A stretch of 62,859 nucleotides of DNA. Source: Phycisphaeraceae bacterium (lineage in GTDB: Bacteria > Planctomycetota > Phycisphaerae > Phycisphaerales > Phycisphaeraceae). Position 1 is the stretch's first letter. Every line of letters begins with the position of its first letter. The position numbers and the translations under genes were made by a program. Shown piece after piece: positions 26,356 through 34,560 of the stretch. The notes beneath the pieces are model-generated. The model had not been told where the DNA came from. It saw nothing but the letters and a program-made list of their open reading frames with translations, and did no database searches. The stretch spans positions 1 to 62,859 of the forward strand of contig JADLFV010000022.1 in the NCBI GenBank assembly GCA_020849625.1. Direction: 5' to 3'.

Positions 26356-26672
26356 GGTGATACACCTTACTCAAACTGACCGATCAGAACGAGATTGGCC
26401 GCAAAAAGGCACAAAACGCACAAAGAAGGTTGTCGCGGAGGTCGCAGAGACGCAGACAGCGCTGAGATAAGAGAAGATTTGAGTACAAGAACATGATGAG
26501 TAAAAACCTCTGCGTCTCCGCGACCTCCGCGATTGGCTCGTTGTTGCGATTTTTGCGCTTTTTTGCGGCCACGGCTTGGGTCAATCGGTCCGCTTGAGTT
26601 ATTCGTTTTCTAGAAAACCAGTCACAGCCAAGAGGGGTGACAATACCATTGGAATGCCGGTGATGGCGGGCT
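26356..26672. repeat. Large inverted repeat between sulfatase and SpoIID genes
   Basis: Most of this gap is one imperfect inverted repeat of about 230 nt. The left arm runs from about 26371 (CTCAAACTGACCGAT) through A-rich and GTCGCGGAG-type tandem units to 26456. The right arm runs from about 26506 (CTCTGCGTCTCCGCGACC) to 26598 (ATCGGTCCGCTTGAG). Tandem units within the arms have a period of about 8-9 nt. No gene is visible. It could act as a bidirectional terminator between two minus-strand units or as a cruciform. Confidence 0.65.
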
Positions 26673-28004
26673 TCAGTATGCCCGGCTGATGTGGGCCTGG
26701 TGGTAGAAGGTGGCCAGGATGGCGCGCTCGTCGTGGCCGCGCTGGGCCATGTCCTGGGCGGCCCACTGATCGAGGCCCACGCCGTGGCCGTAGCCGCGGC
26801 CGCCGAGGAATTGCACGCGCCCGCCCGCCACGCGCACCTGCACGTTGCTGCTGCGCAACTGTTGATCGGAAGGCGCGCCGGTATTGACCGCGTGGCGGAA
26901 CTGCTCGGCCCACAACAGGTAGCGGCGGCCGGCGGCGTCGGTGATGGTGAACTGGGCGGGCCGGCCGGAACCGCTGCGCTGCGTGATGCTTACATCGCGC
27001 AAGCCGCTGAGCCCGGCAATCGCATGCCTGTTGTTGCGCCCCCACTGGGCCATGCGCGAAGCGGCCGTGGCGGCATCGACGGAGAACGGGTTCCATTGGT
27101 AATAGGTCGCCTGCGTGCCCCAGCCGTGGGTGCGCCCGCGCAGTGGCGGGATGTCGAACCAGCCCGGCCGATCCACGAAGGCACAAGTGGCATCCTGCGT
27201 CGCTCCGCCGGAACTGCTGGAGTAAAACGCCTCGACGACGCGGCCCTGGTAGGTCAGCACCTGGCCGCGGGTCTGGGCGGCGGCGGCGATGGCGGTGGGA
27301 TTGCTGGCACGCCCGCCGTAAACCTGGCTGGCGGTGGTCGATTCCATGTCGTAGGGCTGATCGCTCTTGCGGACCAGTTGCACGATGGAATAGGAACGGG
27401 CGGCGATGGCCTGGGCACGATACGCGGCCGGTAGCCACTTGGGATAAAGCTCATGCTGGAGCACCCCCGGAAGGTATGTTTCCAAGGGCACGTGGTTAAT
27501 CGCATCGATGCGGGCCGGATCGGACGAAGCCGCCAGCAGCACGATGCGGCCGGGATATTCATGGCCGTCGAGGTGCAAATTTCCGTTCACCAGGCGCAGG
27601 GCCTGGCCGCTCTGCACGCTGCCGCATTCGACAGCCAGTGTGGGCAATGCCCAGCGCAGCGATGTGCCCGCAGCGTCGCGCAGCATCCACGCCCCGGCGG
27701 CGCGGCTGACGGTCAGTGGTGATCGAAAGGATCGCGGCTGGCTTTTGGTCTCATGGCCCGGGCCGGGTCCAACGATCAGCGGGCCGGCCGCATCGAATCG
27801 CAACGTAGCAGCCGACGACGAAATGCGCACGCGCACCATCGGCTCACCGTGCAGCGAACTGAGCGGCGGCGCCACGCGATCCAGCGATGTGCGAGCTGCC
27901 CCCGCCCCCGGAACTGTCCCTCCCGGTGACGGCGCGGTGGAGCGACAAGAAGTCGCCAGCAGCAGGCCCATTACCAGCAGCAGTGCGTACGCGGATCTTC
28001 TCAT
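26673..28004 (-). CDS. SpoIID/LytB-domain lipoprotein
   Basis: 443 residues from ATG 28004, which gives the lipoprotein signal MRRSAYALLLVMGLLLATSC. The SpoIID/LytB domain spans about residues 150-430, with INHVPLETYLPGVLQHELYP, the motif AYRAQAIAARSYSIV, FYSSSSGGATQDA and a C-terminal GRGYGHGVGLDQWAAQ. Relatives are lytic transglycosylases acting on glycan strands of peptidoglycan or amidase enhancers. The catalytic Glu corresponds to the Glu in LQHELYP. A TATACT box ends 6 nt before the ATG, suggesting a leaderless transcript. It lies downstream of a GspG-like gene. Confidence 0.88.
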   Translation of the reverse strand: MRRSAYALLLVMGLLLATSCRSTAPSPGGTVPGAGAARTSLDRVAPPLSSLHGEPMVRVRISSSAATLRFDAAGPLIVGPGPGHETKSQPRSFRSPLTVSRAAGAWMLRDAAGTSLRWALPTLAVECGSVQSGQALRLVNGNLHLDGHEYPGRIVLLAASSDPARIDAINHVPLETYLPGVLQHELYPKWLPAAYRAQAIAARSYSIVQLVRKSDQPYDMESTTASQVYGGRASNPTAIAAAAQTRGQVLTYQGRVVEAFYSSSSGGATQDATCAFVDRPGWFDIPPLRGRTHGWGTQATYYQWNPFSVDAATAASRMAQWGRNNRHAIAGLSGLRDVSITQRSGSGRPAQFTITDAAGRRYLLWAEQFRHAVNTGAPSDQQLRSSNVQVRVAGGRVQFLGGRGYGHGVGLDQWAAQDMAQRGHDERAILATFYHQAHISRAY

Positions 28005-28010
28005 GCCCGC

Positions 28011-28016
28011 AGTATA
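28011..28016 (-). promoter_or_regulatory. -10 box TATACT of the SpoIID gene
   Basis: TATACT on the minus strand ends 6 nt before the ATG at 28004, and no Shine-Dalgarno sequence intervenes. Transcription would start at about the first base of the start codon. A clear -35 box is not visible; upstream sequence is the repeat at 28019-28041. Confidence 0.45.
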
Positions 28017-28018
28017 GA

Positions 28019-28041
28019 GATTCGGTTTCGAGTTTCGAGTT
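28019..28041. repeat. Single-arm 7-nt-period repeat
   Basis: About three units of TCGAGTT/TTCGGTT with a 7-nt period lie in the 52-nt gap between the GspG-like and SpoIID genes. It resembles one arm of the paired repeats elsewhere in the window but has no inverted partner nearby. Confidence 0.6.
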
Positions 28042-28056
28042 CCCCCCCGGCCGGGC

Positions 28057-28503
28057 TCACCACTCGCGGTGCTCTTCGTCACTGTTGGCGACGAAAGTGC
28101 CGTCCGTCTCGTCGTAGGCCCAAGCGCTGCTGCCGACATCCTCGGAGATGTCCACCACGTCGTTGGTCTTGGTGTAGGGATTGAAGGGCAGGGTGGCCAG
28201 GTAGGGGCCGAAGGGATAGCCATCGGTGCCGATGGCTGCGGTGTCGCCATTGGCGTCGCTGGACAGGGTCATCTGGTTCACGAACCCGTCCACCGTGGGT
28301 GGATCATCGTGTTGCGACTTGTAGATTTCGATCTGCTGGCGAATGCGGTGGAGGTCCATCTTCACGGCATTGGCTCGCGTCTCTTCGCTGGCCGAGGTGA
28401 ACTGGGGCACCACGATGGCCGCCAGGATGCCCAGAATCACCACCACGATCAGGATTTCCACCAGCGTGAACGCCCCGGCGGAGCGCTGTCTTATGGCGTG
28501 CAT
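28057..28503 (-). CDS. GspG-like type II secretion pseudopilin
   Basis: 148 residues from ATG 28503, with GAGGGA about 8 nt upstream; a longer in-frame start lacks such support. The prepilin site is SAG^AFTLVEILIVVVILGI, with Ala rather than Phe directly after the Gly before FTLVE, followed by the helix and LAAIVVPQFTSAS. The later part resembles GspG: DLHRIRQQIEIYKSQHDDPP and a conserved region ending LPFNPYTKTNDV. Major pseudopilin of a type II secretion system or a related minor pilin. Other T2SS genes are not in the window. It precedes the SpoIID gene on the same strand. Confidence 0.85.
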   Translation of the reverse strand: MHAIRQRSAGAFTLVEILIVVVILGILAAIVVPQFTSASEETRANAVKMDLHRIRQQIEIYKSQHDDPPTVDGFVNQMTLSSDANGDTAAIGTDGYPFGPYLATLPFNPYTKTNDVVDISEDVGSSAWAYDETDGTFVANSDEEHREW

Positions 28504-28670
28504 TGCATCGTCCCTCAGGATAAGCGTGACCATTTCAGTTGGATGACATCACAGTTTTTATCGTGCAATGCGGGCTGAACCTTCAGGCTGCGGCGCGTAT
28601 CCCGCCGGCGGCAGGTGGTCCATTTGGCAAGTTGTGCCGGTCGCAACGGTCAGGAGGTCCGACAATCGGT

Positions 28671-28676
28671 TATCAT
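28671..28676 (+). promoter_or_regulatory. -10 box TATCAT of recJ
   Basis: TATCAT ends 6 nt before the recJ ATG at 28683. The AGGAGG at 28651-28656 is 26 nt from the start, too far to act as its ribosome site. Together these suggest a leaderless transcript. Confidence 0.45.
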
Positions 28677-28682
28677 GTCGGC

Positions 28683-30542
28683 ATGTCGGACCTGGCAGGG
28701 AGGCTGCGACGCTGGCACTGGCGATCGGACGATCCGGCTGCCCACGCAACAGTCGAATCCGCAGATGCGAACCGCAACGCTCGCCATCCATTGCTGGCCG
28801 CGCTTCTGGCGGCCCGCGGCCTGGCTGGTGTGGAGGCGGATCATTTCCTTCAACCGGACCTGCGCCAACTGGACGACCCGAAGAATCTGGCCGGTGTCGA
28901 AGCCGCCACCCGGCGCATCCTGCAGGCAGTGGCCGATCAGCAGCACATCGTCGTTTACGGCGACTACGACGTCGATGGCGTCACCGCCTCGGCCATCCTC
29001 TATCACGCCATCAAAGCCATCGGCGGACGGGTCAGCACCTACGTGCCCCACCGCCTTGACGAAGGCTACGGCCTCAACAGCGAGGCCATCACCGCCCTCG
29101 CGGTGGATCCCGCTCTGCGAAGCAGCACTTCGCTGCGCAGCACGAGTCAACCCCTGATCGTCAGCGTCGATTGCGGCATCACCGCCGTCGAGCCGGCCAA
29201 AGTCGCACGCGAACTCGGCCTCGACCTGATCATCACCGACCATCATTCCTTCGATCCGCATGCACTGCCCGACGCCTGCGCCATCGTGCATCCCGATCTT
29301 CCCACGCCCCACGCCCCACGCCCTACGCCCCACGCCTCATCGCTCTGCGGCGCCGGCGTGGCGTTCAAGCTTGCCTGGCAGATCCTGCGCGACCATTGCG
29401 GCGCCGATCGTCTGCCCGCCAGACTGCGCGACCTGATGATGGACAACCTCTCCCTGGCCGCCCTGGGCACCGTGGCCGACGTCGTGCCGCTGGTGGCAGA
29501 GAATCGCCTGATTACCGTCTTCGGCCTGCGCCACATCAAGGACACGCAACTGGTGGGGCTCAACGCCCTGATCGACGCCGCCCGCCTGCGCAGCAAGACC
29601 ATCGACAGCTATCACGTCGGCTTCGTGCTGGGCCCCCGCCTCAACGCCTGCGGACGCATGGGCCACGCGCGGGAAGCGGTGAAGCTGCTGACCGACGCCG
29701 CCGCGGATGAAGCGACGCAACTGGCAGCCATGCTCACGCAGGAAAACGACCGCCGCCGCACCACCGAACGGGCCATCTTCGAGCAGGCTCAGCAGATGGT
29801 GCTGGACCACGGCTACGACCGCGACGACTGCCGCGCCCTGGTGCTGGCGCATCGCCAATGGCATCCGGGCGTCGTGGGCATCGTCGCCAGCCGCCTGGTC
29901 GAAGCCTTCGGCCGCCCGGCCGTGATGCTGTGCATCGATGAAACAGAGAACATCGCCAAGGGTTCAGCCCGCAGCGTGGAAGGCCTGTGCCTGCACACCG
30001 CCTTGTGCGCCTGCGGCGAACACCTGCAGAAGTTCGGCGGCCACGCCATGGCGGCGGGAATGACACTGGCGGCCGACCGCATCGACGCCTTCCGCCAACA
30101 GATGACTGATTACGTCAACCAGCATCTCAGCATCGAACAATTGACGCAGACCATCACGCTGGACGCCGAAGTGACATTGCACGACTGCGAATTGCCTGTG
30201 TTCGAGCAGATTCAGAAGCTGGCGCCCTTCGGCCGAGGAAATCCCTCGCCGCGCCTGCTGCTGCGCCAGGTCACGCTCGACCGTCCCGCCCAGCGCATGG
30301 GCAACCACGGCAAGCATCTTTCGCTGTACCTGCGCCAGGAAGACGCCCGCGCCCGGGCGGTGGCTTTCAGCATGGGCGATTACGCCGATGAATTGCCGGC
30401 CGGCGCGGTGATCGACCTGGTCTTCAAGCCGCAAATCAACCACTGGAACGGCCGCACCACCGCCGAACTGCACGTGCTGGATTTTCGCTTCAGTTTAGCC
30501 GCGGAACTTGCTCCACGTGGAGCGAGCAAGCTCGCCCGCTAA
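28683..30542 (+). CDS. recJ: Single-stranded-DNA-specific exonuclease RecJ
   Basis: 619 residues from ATG 28683 (E. coli RecJ has 577). The DHH phosphoesterase motifs are clear: VVYGDYDVDGVTASAI near residue 100, VDCGI and ITDHHSFD in the N-terminal domain, and the DHHA1 region FGGHAMAAGMT near residue 455. It degrades single-stranded DNA 5' to 3' in recombination and mismatch repair. Two oddities: codons near residues 207-218 are built from five CCCACGC-type heptamers (encoding PTPHAPRPTPHAS), and the last 16 codons plus the stop lie inside an inverted repeat (30,494-30,543). A TATCAT box ends 6 nt before the start. Confidence 0.93.
   Translation: MSDLAGRLRRWHWRSDDPAAHATVESADANRNARHPLLAALLAARGLAGVEADHFLQPDLRQLDDPKNLAGVEAATRRILQAVADQQHIVVYGDYDVDGVTASAILYHAIKAIGGRVSTYVPHRLDEGYGLNSEAITALAVDPALRSSTSLRSTSQPLIVSVDCGITAVEPAKVARELGLDLIITDHHSFDPHALPDACAIVHPDLPTPHAPRPTPHASSLCGAGVAFKLAWQILRDHCGADRLPARLRDLMMDNLSLAALGTVADVVPLVAENRLITVFGLRHIKDTQLVGLNALIDAARLRSKTIDSYHVGFVLGPRLNACGRMGHAREAVKLLTDAAADEATQLAAMLTQENDRRRTTERAIFEQAQQMVLDHGYDRDDCRALVLAHRQWHPGVVGIVASRLVEAFGRPAVMLCIDETENIAKGSARSVEGLCLHTALCACGEHLQKFGGHAMAAGMTLAADRIDAFRQQMTDYVNQHLSIEQLTQTITLDAEVTLHDCELPVFEQIQKLAPFGRGNPSPRLLLRQVTLDRPAQRMGNHGKHLSLYLRQEDARARAVAFSMGDYADELPAGAVIDLVFKPQINHWNGRTTAELHVLDFRFSLAAELAPRGASKLAR
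29301..29335 (+). repeat. Heptamer repeat inside recJ
   Basis: Five contiguous 7-nt units, CCCACGC three times, then CCTACGC and CCCACGC, lie in frame within recJ. They encode a Pro/His/Ala-rich loop not expected in the DHH fold. The 7-nt period equals that of the intergenic repeats. Confidence 0.8.
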
Positions 30543-30543
30543 A
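30494..30543. repeat. Inverted repeat supplying the recJ stop codon
   Basis: The left arm TTTAGCCGCGGAACTTGCTC (30494-30513) and the right arm ending GCTCGCCCGCTAAA (to 30543) are imperfect inverted copies around CACGTG. The recJ stop TAA at 30540-30542 is part of the right arm, so the protein tail LAAELAPRGASKLAR is translated repeat. It may also act as terminator between convergent recJ and pheS. Confidence 0.65.
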
Positions 30544-30564
30544 CATCCACGCGCCCGCTGAAAG

Positions 30565-31608
30565 TCAGAACCGGCGAAGGAAGCGCACGTCGTTCTCGAA
30601 CAGCCAACGGATGTCGGTGATGTTGTGGCGGCGCATGGCGATGCGTTCGATGCCTAATCCAAACGCGAAGCCGGTCCACACTTCGGGGTCGTAGCCCACC
30701 GCTTCGAACACCGCAGGGTCAACCATGCCGCAGCCGCCCAGTTCCATCCACTGCATGCCTTTGCCCAAGTCGATGCGCACGTACATCTCGGCGCTGGGTT
30801 CGGTGAAGGGGAAGTAACTGGGCACCAGTTTCACCTGCGTCTGCGGGCCGAAGACAGCCTGTGCGAATTGCAGCAGCGTGGTATTCAGATCGACCAGGCT
30901 CACGCCGCGATCGACGTAAAGGCCTTCGATCTGGTGGAACATCGAGTAATGCGTGGCGTCATGTTCATCCGGACGATACACCCGGCCCATCGACACCACG
31001 CGCAGCGGCGGCTGCGTCTTCTCCATCACGCGAATCTGCACCGTCGAAGTCTGCGAGCGCAACATGCGCAATCCCCCTCCACTACTTGCGGAGGCGGAGA
31101 CGTCCCTTCCGGGGGCGGCCGTCGCCAGATAGTAATTATCCAGCGGATCACGGGCTGGATGCTGCGGCGGAATGTTCAGCGCCTCGAAGTTATGCCGCTC
31201 GTCCTCCAGTTCGGGTCCCGTCACCAGGTCGAAACCCATGCGCCCGAACACTTCCGCCAGCTCGTCCATGGTCTGCGTGATGATGTGACGTCTTCCCAAC
31301 CGCGGCGGCAGCGGCGGCTCGGTCAGGTCGAGTTGCGCCTTGAGGCTTGAGGCTTGAGACCTGGAGTCGTTCAGCGAATCTTTGGCAGCCTCAAACGCCT
31401 CATTGAGCGCCTGCTTCAGGGCGTTGGCCTTCTGTCCGAAACTGCGCTTCTGATCGGCGGGCACATCCTTCATCAGGCCCATCAGGTCCTTGAGCGCGCC
31501 TTTGGCCCCCAGATACCTGATGCGGAACTGCTCAAGGGCAGCGGAATCTTTGACCTGCTGCAAGGCTTCGCGGGCCTGGGTTTCCAGTTGATTGATTCTT
31601 TCCAGCAT
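30565..31608 (-). CDS. pheS: Phenylalanyl-tRNA synthetase alpha subunit
   Basis: 347 residues. The N-terminal coiled coil is followed by the class II core: PPRLGRRHIITQTMDEL, GFDLVTGPELEDERHNFEALNIP, TSTVQIRVME, FFPFTEPSAEMYVR-type sequence (SYFPFTEPSAEMYVRIDLG) and the C-terminal GFAFGLGIERIAMRRHNITD. It charges tRNA-Phe as an alpha2-beta2 complex; pheT is not adjacent. Two insertions stand out: a heptamer-repeat segment at 31,340-31,360 and about 19 residues (TAAPGRDVSASASSGGGL) before LRSQTSTVQ. TATCCT ends 8 nt before the ATG and no Shine-Dalgarno sequence is seen. Confidence 0.95.
   Translation of the reverse strand: MLERINQLETQAREALQQVKDSAALEQFRIRYLGAKGALKDLMGLMKDVPADQKRSFGQKANALKQALNEAFEAAKDSLNDSRSQASSLKAQLDLTEPPLPPRLGRRHIITQTMDELAEVFGRMGFDLVTGPELEDERHNFEALNIPPQHPARDPLDNYYLATAAPGRDVSASASSGGGLRMLRSQTSTVQIRVMEKTQPPLRVVSMGRVYRPDEHDATHYSMFHQIEGLYVDRGVSLVDLNTTLLQFAQAVFGPQTQVKLVPSYFPFTEPSAEMYVRIDLGKGMQWMELGGCGMVDPAVFEAVGYDPEVWTGFAFGLGIERIAMRRHNITDIRWLFENDVRFLRRF
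31340..31360 (-). repeat. Heptamer repeat inside pheS
   Basis: Three contiguous 7-nt units (TTGAGGC, TTGAGGC, TTGAGAC on the plus strand) lie in the pheS coding sequence, encoding part of SRSQASSLKA in the N-terminal arm. Same period as repeats in recJ, mnmA and many intergenic regions. Confidence 0.7.
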
Positions 31609-31616
31609 GGGGGCAC

Positions 31617-31622
31617 AGGATA
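31617..31622 (-). promoter_or_regulatory. -10 box TATCCT of pheS
   Basis: TATCCT on the minus strand, preceded by TGA, ends 8 nt before the pheS ATG. The intervening bases (GTGCCCCC) contain no ribosome-binding sequence. The same hexamer serves the GntR gene. Confidence 0.4.
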
Positions 31623-31640
31623 TCAGATCGGCCGCAACAA

Positions 31641-32297
31641 CTATTCAAGCCGCTCATGTGCTGCCGGCAGTGAAGGGATGGGACCGATGTCCGTGGCGGC
31701 GTGGGTCAATTGTCGGCAGATCGGCTCGGACAATCCGGGCAGATCGCCATCCTCGAAGTAAACTAGCGCTTTGAGCGTGATCGCCGGGTTGAAGTTGGGA
31801 CCGTAAACTCCCAAAGCGGCGGCGAGCATCCGTTCCAATGTCAGGCCGGCCCGCAGCAGCGCGTGGATGTCCTGGTAATCCTTGGCTTCGCTGCGATTCT
31901 GCACGGATGCCATCTTGGTAGCGGCGATATCGAGCAACGACGCGATCAGCAGGCCATTGTCCGTCGCACGCTCCGGCTGTCCCACGCGGTGCAGACGCAG
32001 CTTGCCGAAGAAAGACAGCTTCACCGGCTGATCTTCACCCAGCACCATGCTCAACGTGTTCGGCTCACTCTGCAATCGCTGAGCATCGGCAGCGAAAGGC
32101 AACTTCGTCAGCAGTTGATCCGGTGTAAACGGATCGTTGCTGAAGAAATCAAAATCAATGGACTGACGATGCCCCAGGCGCAGCGCCAGGGCGGTGCCGC
32201 CATACAACACGAAGTTGTCCGGCACACAGTCGAGCAACGCCCACAGAGCGCGCTGTGCGGGCGGCAGGATATCCAGCCTGGGGGCGAAATCGCTCAA
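31641..32297 (-). CDS. AbiEii/AbiGii-type nucleotidyltransferase (toxin-like)
   Basis: 218 residues if it starts at the TTG at 32297, where TTGA overlaps the TGA stop of the upstream gene; a longer frame to 32363 would overlap that gene by 70 nt. The nucleotidyltransferase core is FVLYGGTALALRLGHRQSID followed by FDFFS, the GGTAL...R...DxD pattern of AbiEii toxins. NRSEAKDYQDIHALL carries the conserved Lys and Asp of the C-terminal half. AbiEii enzymes transfer nucleotides to tRNA or other targets and block growth, opposed by a partner. Its partner is probably the overlapping 97-residue protein, although that one is not a classical AbiEi. Confidence 0.8.
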   Translation of the reverse strand: MSDFAPRLDILPPAQRALWALLDCVPDNFVLYGGTALALRLGHRQSIDFDFFSNDPFTPDQLLTKLPFAADAQRLQSEPNTLSMVLGEDQPVKLSFFGKLRLHRVGQPERATDNGLLIASLLDIAATKMASVQNRSEAKDYQDIHALLRAGLTLERMLAAALGVYGPNFNPAITLKALVYFEDGDLPGLSEPICRQLTHAATDIGPIPSLPAAHERLE

Positions 32298-32587
32298 GGC
32301 AAATTCCGTTGCGGCAGCGCGGGCACATGGGTGTGGCCGAAGAACAGATGCCAGTAGCGCCATGAGCGGCGGTCGAACACGCCGGGCGTCGGCTGCGCCA
32401 GTGCCTGACGAAACAGTTGATCGCCCAGCAGTTGCCGAGCCGTCAGCACATCATCCCACGTCCCCAGCGTCATCACCCGACATGCCAAATCAACCGGATC
32501 CGCCAAGGCCTGCCGCGGCGACTTCCACCACACCAGCTTGCGGGCGATCCGAAGCAGCGAAGGATGGTCCGTGGGCGCCTGCATCAT
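32294..32587 (-). CDS. Small partner protein of the AbiEii-type gene
   Basis: 97 residues from ATG 32587 (ATG 32584 is equally possible). It is rich in Trp and Arg (LVWWKSPRQALADP, MTLGTWDDVLTARQLLG, FDRRSWRYWHLFFG) and resembles small conserved proteins found directly upstream of nucleotidyltransferase genes. It overlaps the toxin start by 4 nt, so the two are coupled. Likely an antitoxin or accessory factor by position only. A perfect TATAAT box (32597-32592) lies 4 nt before the first ATG and 7 nt before the second, suggesting a leaderless transcript independent of the HicBA genes upstream. Confidence 0.6.
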   Translation of the reverse strand: MMQAPTDHPSLLRIARKLVWWKSPRQALADPVDLACRVMTLGTWDDVLTARQLLGDQLFRQALAQPTPGVFDRRSWRYWHLFFGHTHVPALPQRNLP

Positions 32588-32591
32588 CAGG

Positions 32592-32597
32592 ATTATA
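32592..32597 (-). promoter_or_regulatory. -10 box TATAAT of the AbiEii-partner gene
   Basis: A consensus TATAAT ends 4 or 7 nt before the two candidate ATG codons (32587, 32584). No Shine-Dalgarno sequence is present and the -35 position holds only TTTTTC. It would give the toxin-like pair its own promoter. Confidence 0.45.
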
Positions 32598-32637
32598 GAT
32601 CGGCCAACAGCGAGGAAAAAACCGCAATTCTGGAGAT

Positions 32638-32865
32638 TCAGTCTTGCCAAAGCTGTTCAAACCTGGTCGGCGACAGATCTACATCGCGGAGAATACTGCG
32701 CAGCGTACCGATCTTCAGCAGTTGGCGGCCGTGGACCGGCACCGTGGTGCGCCTTGTACCATCCGACATGAAATGATGCGATCCCCGCACGCGGATTACG
32801 GCGAAACCTTGACGCTCCAGGAAACGCACCATCTCGGCCCCGGCCGGTCGCGGTAATTTAGGCAT
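32638..32865 (-). CDS. hicA: HicA-family mRNA interferase toxin
   Basis: 75 residues from ATG 32865. The double-stranded-RNA-binding-like HicA fold is recognisable from GAEMVRFLERQGFAVIRVRG, the catalytic His in GSHHFM, and the ending TLRSILRDVDLS. The toxin cleaves mRNA when free of HicB. It overlaps the HicB stop by 8 nt, which places antitoxin before toxin, the reverse of the classical hicAB order but common in this family. The gene lies 50 nt before the second toxin-like pair. Confidence 0.88.
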   Translation of the reverse strand: MPKLPRPAGAEMVRFLERQGFAVIRVRGSHHFMSDGTRRTTVPVHGRQLLKIGTLRSILRDVDLSPTRFEQLWQD

Positions 32866-33094
32866 GACCAAGCTCGGCAAGGTTCCAGGGAACTTGGCGC
32901 AGCGTAGGCGAACTGATGCGGCTGACCGCGTCCTCAAGGCCGAAGGTTTCGATGTAGCCCGCCAATGCTTCACGCAGATCGGCGATCGCCTGTTCCTCCG
33001 TCTCGCCCTCGCCATAGGCAGGAATGTCCGGCACCCGCGCCGTGAATCCACCGAGCGACTCGTCCGGGATCAGTTCGATCGTCAGCCGATCCAT
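32858..33094 (-). CDS. hicB: HicB-family antitoxin
   Basis: 78 residues with the HicB pattern: TIELIPDESLGGFTARVPDI, then AYGEGETEEQAIADLREALA, a partly degraded RNase H-like fold. It has no obvious DNA-binding domain at its C-terminus, so autoregulation may need another factor or may be absent. GAGGTG lies 4 nt before the ATG, and a TACAAT box is at 33117-33112 upstream. It overlaps hicA by 8 nt, so the two are translated together. Confidence 0.87.
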   Translation of the reverse strand: MDRLTIELIPDESLGGFTARVPDIPAYGEGETEEQAIADLREALAGYIETFGLEDAVSRISSPTLRQVPWNLAELGHA

Positions 33095-33134
33095 GAGGCA
33101 CCTCGATGGTTATTGTAGCAGATCAACGAGTCAA

Positions 33135-34430
33135 TCACATCACCCGGTGCCCGATGTCGCGGCGGAAATAGGCGCCTTCAAAGGCGATCCGATCGCAGGC
33201 GGCGTTGGCTTTCTGCTGCGCTTCCTTGAGGTCCTTGCCCAGGGCGCAGACGTTCAACACGCGGCCCCCGGATGTGAGCAGTGCGCCATCCTTGCCGCGC
33301 TTGGTGCCGGCATGAAAAACTTTGACCCCCTGGTCCGCCTCGGCCTCCGCGATGCCGGTGATCGGTTTGCCCGTTTCGTACTTGCCGGGATAGCCCCCGC
33401 TGGCCATGACGACGCAGCAACAATTCCGGGGATCCCAATCGATGTTCGCTTCGTCGAGCCGACCTTCGCAGCACTTGATCAGCACGTCCAGCAGGTCGCC
33501 TTTCATGCGCATCATCAACGGCTGGCATTCCGGATCACCGAAGCGGCAGTTGAACTCGATGACCTTGGGTCCGCCGGCGGTGAGCATCAGCCCGGCATAG
33601 AGCACGCCGCGGAAGTCAACGCCTTCGCGGCGCAAGGCATCGACGGTGGGCACGAGAATGTCGCGCTCGACCTGGCTCATCAGGGTGTCGTTGACCAGGG
33701 GCGTGGGGCAGTAGGCGCCCATGCCGCCGGTGTTGGGCCCGCGGTCGGCTTCGTAGATTTGCTTGTGATCCTGGGCCGGGTCGAGCACGTAGAGATTGCG
33801 GCCGTCAACCAGAGCCAACACGGAGAGCTCCTGGCCGACCAGGCGTTCTTCGACCACGACGGTTTGGCCGGCCTCGCCGAACTCCAAATCGACCATGCAG
33901 CGGCGCAGGGCGTCGAGTGCTTCATCGGTGTTGCTGGTGACGATGGCGCCTTTGCCCTTGGCTAGGCCGGCGGCTTTGACGACCACGGGTGTTTCGCGTT
34001 GTTCGATGTAGGCGCGGGCCTGCTCGTAATCGGTGAAGGATCGGGCGTCGGCGGTGGGGATGTTGGCGGCGCGCATCAGATGTTTGGCGTAGGCTTTGTC
34101 GGCTTCGAGCTTGGCGGCCGCGGCGCAGGGCCCGAAGACCCAGCGGCCATCGCGCTGCAGGCGATCCGCCAGGCCGCCGGCCAGGGGATCTTCCGGGCCG
34201 ATGATGACCATCGCCACGTCATTGGTGCGGCAGAAATAGTCGATGGCGTCGGCGTGCTTGGTGTTGACCGGCTCGACGGCCAGGTCCACGTTCTGGCCCA
34301 GTTGCCCGGTGCCGCCGTTGCCGGGCGCGAAGAAAAGCCGGCCGCAGCGCGGCGATTGCTTGAGCTTCCAGCCCAAGGCGTGTTCGCGTCCGCCGGAACC
34401 GATGATCAGACAGTTGATTTTTTGTGCCAT
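33135..34430 (-). CDS. purD: Phosphoribosylamine-glycine ligase
   Basis: 431 residues, normal for PurD. It starts INCLIIGSGGREHALGWKL, with the ATP-grasp region VVKAAGLAKGKGAIV, GMGAYCPTPLV, FRGVLYAGLMLT and IEFNCRFGDPECQ. It makes glycinamide ribonucleotide from phosphoribosylamine, glycine and ATP, the second step of purine synthesis. The gene stands alone between HicBA and a secreted protein gene, with no other pur genes nearby. The start has no Shine-Dalgarno sequence. Confidence 0.96.
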   Translation of the reverse strand: MAQKINCLIIGSGGREHALGWKLKQSPRCGRLFFAPGNGGTGQLGQNVDLAVEPVNTKHADAIDYFCRTNDVAMVIIGPEDPLAGGLADRLQRDGRWVFGPCAAAAKLEADKAYAKHLMRAANIPTADARSFTDYEQARAYIEQRETPVVVKAAGLAKGKGAIVTSNTDEALDALRRCMVDLEFGEAGQTVVVEERLVGQELSVLALVDGRNLYVLDPAQDHKQIYEADRGPNTGGMGAYCPTPLVNDTLMSQVERDILVPTVDALRREGVDFRGVLYAGLMLTAGGPKVIEFNCRFGDPECQPLMMRMKGDLLDVLIKCCEGRLDEANIDWDPRNCCCVVMASGGYPGKYETGKPITGIAEAEADQGVKVFHAGTKRGKDGALLTSGGRVLNVCALGKDLKEAQQKANAACDRIAFEGAYFRRDIGHRVM

Positions 34431-34448
34431 GGTGGAGGCAGATTAACC

Positions 34449-34560
34449 AGTGAATGGCAGATGGCAAATGGCAGATGGAAAATGGAAAAACAGATGGCAG
34501 ATGTTCGAGGCGCATTGGCCCCATCAATCTGCCATCTGCCATCCGCCATCTGCCATCAAT
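34449..34560. repeat. Paired inverted 7-nt-period repeat (GGCAGAT type)
   Basis: Left arm, about 34453-34503: GGCAGAT-type heptamers (GGCAGAT, GGCAAAT, GGCAGAT, GGAAAAT). A spacer of about 20 nt follows. Right arm, about 34522-34560: ATCTGCC-type heptamers that pair with the left arm. It fills the gap between purD and the secreted protein gene, whose stop codon abuts it at 34560. Confidence 0.85.
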
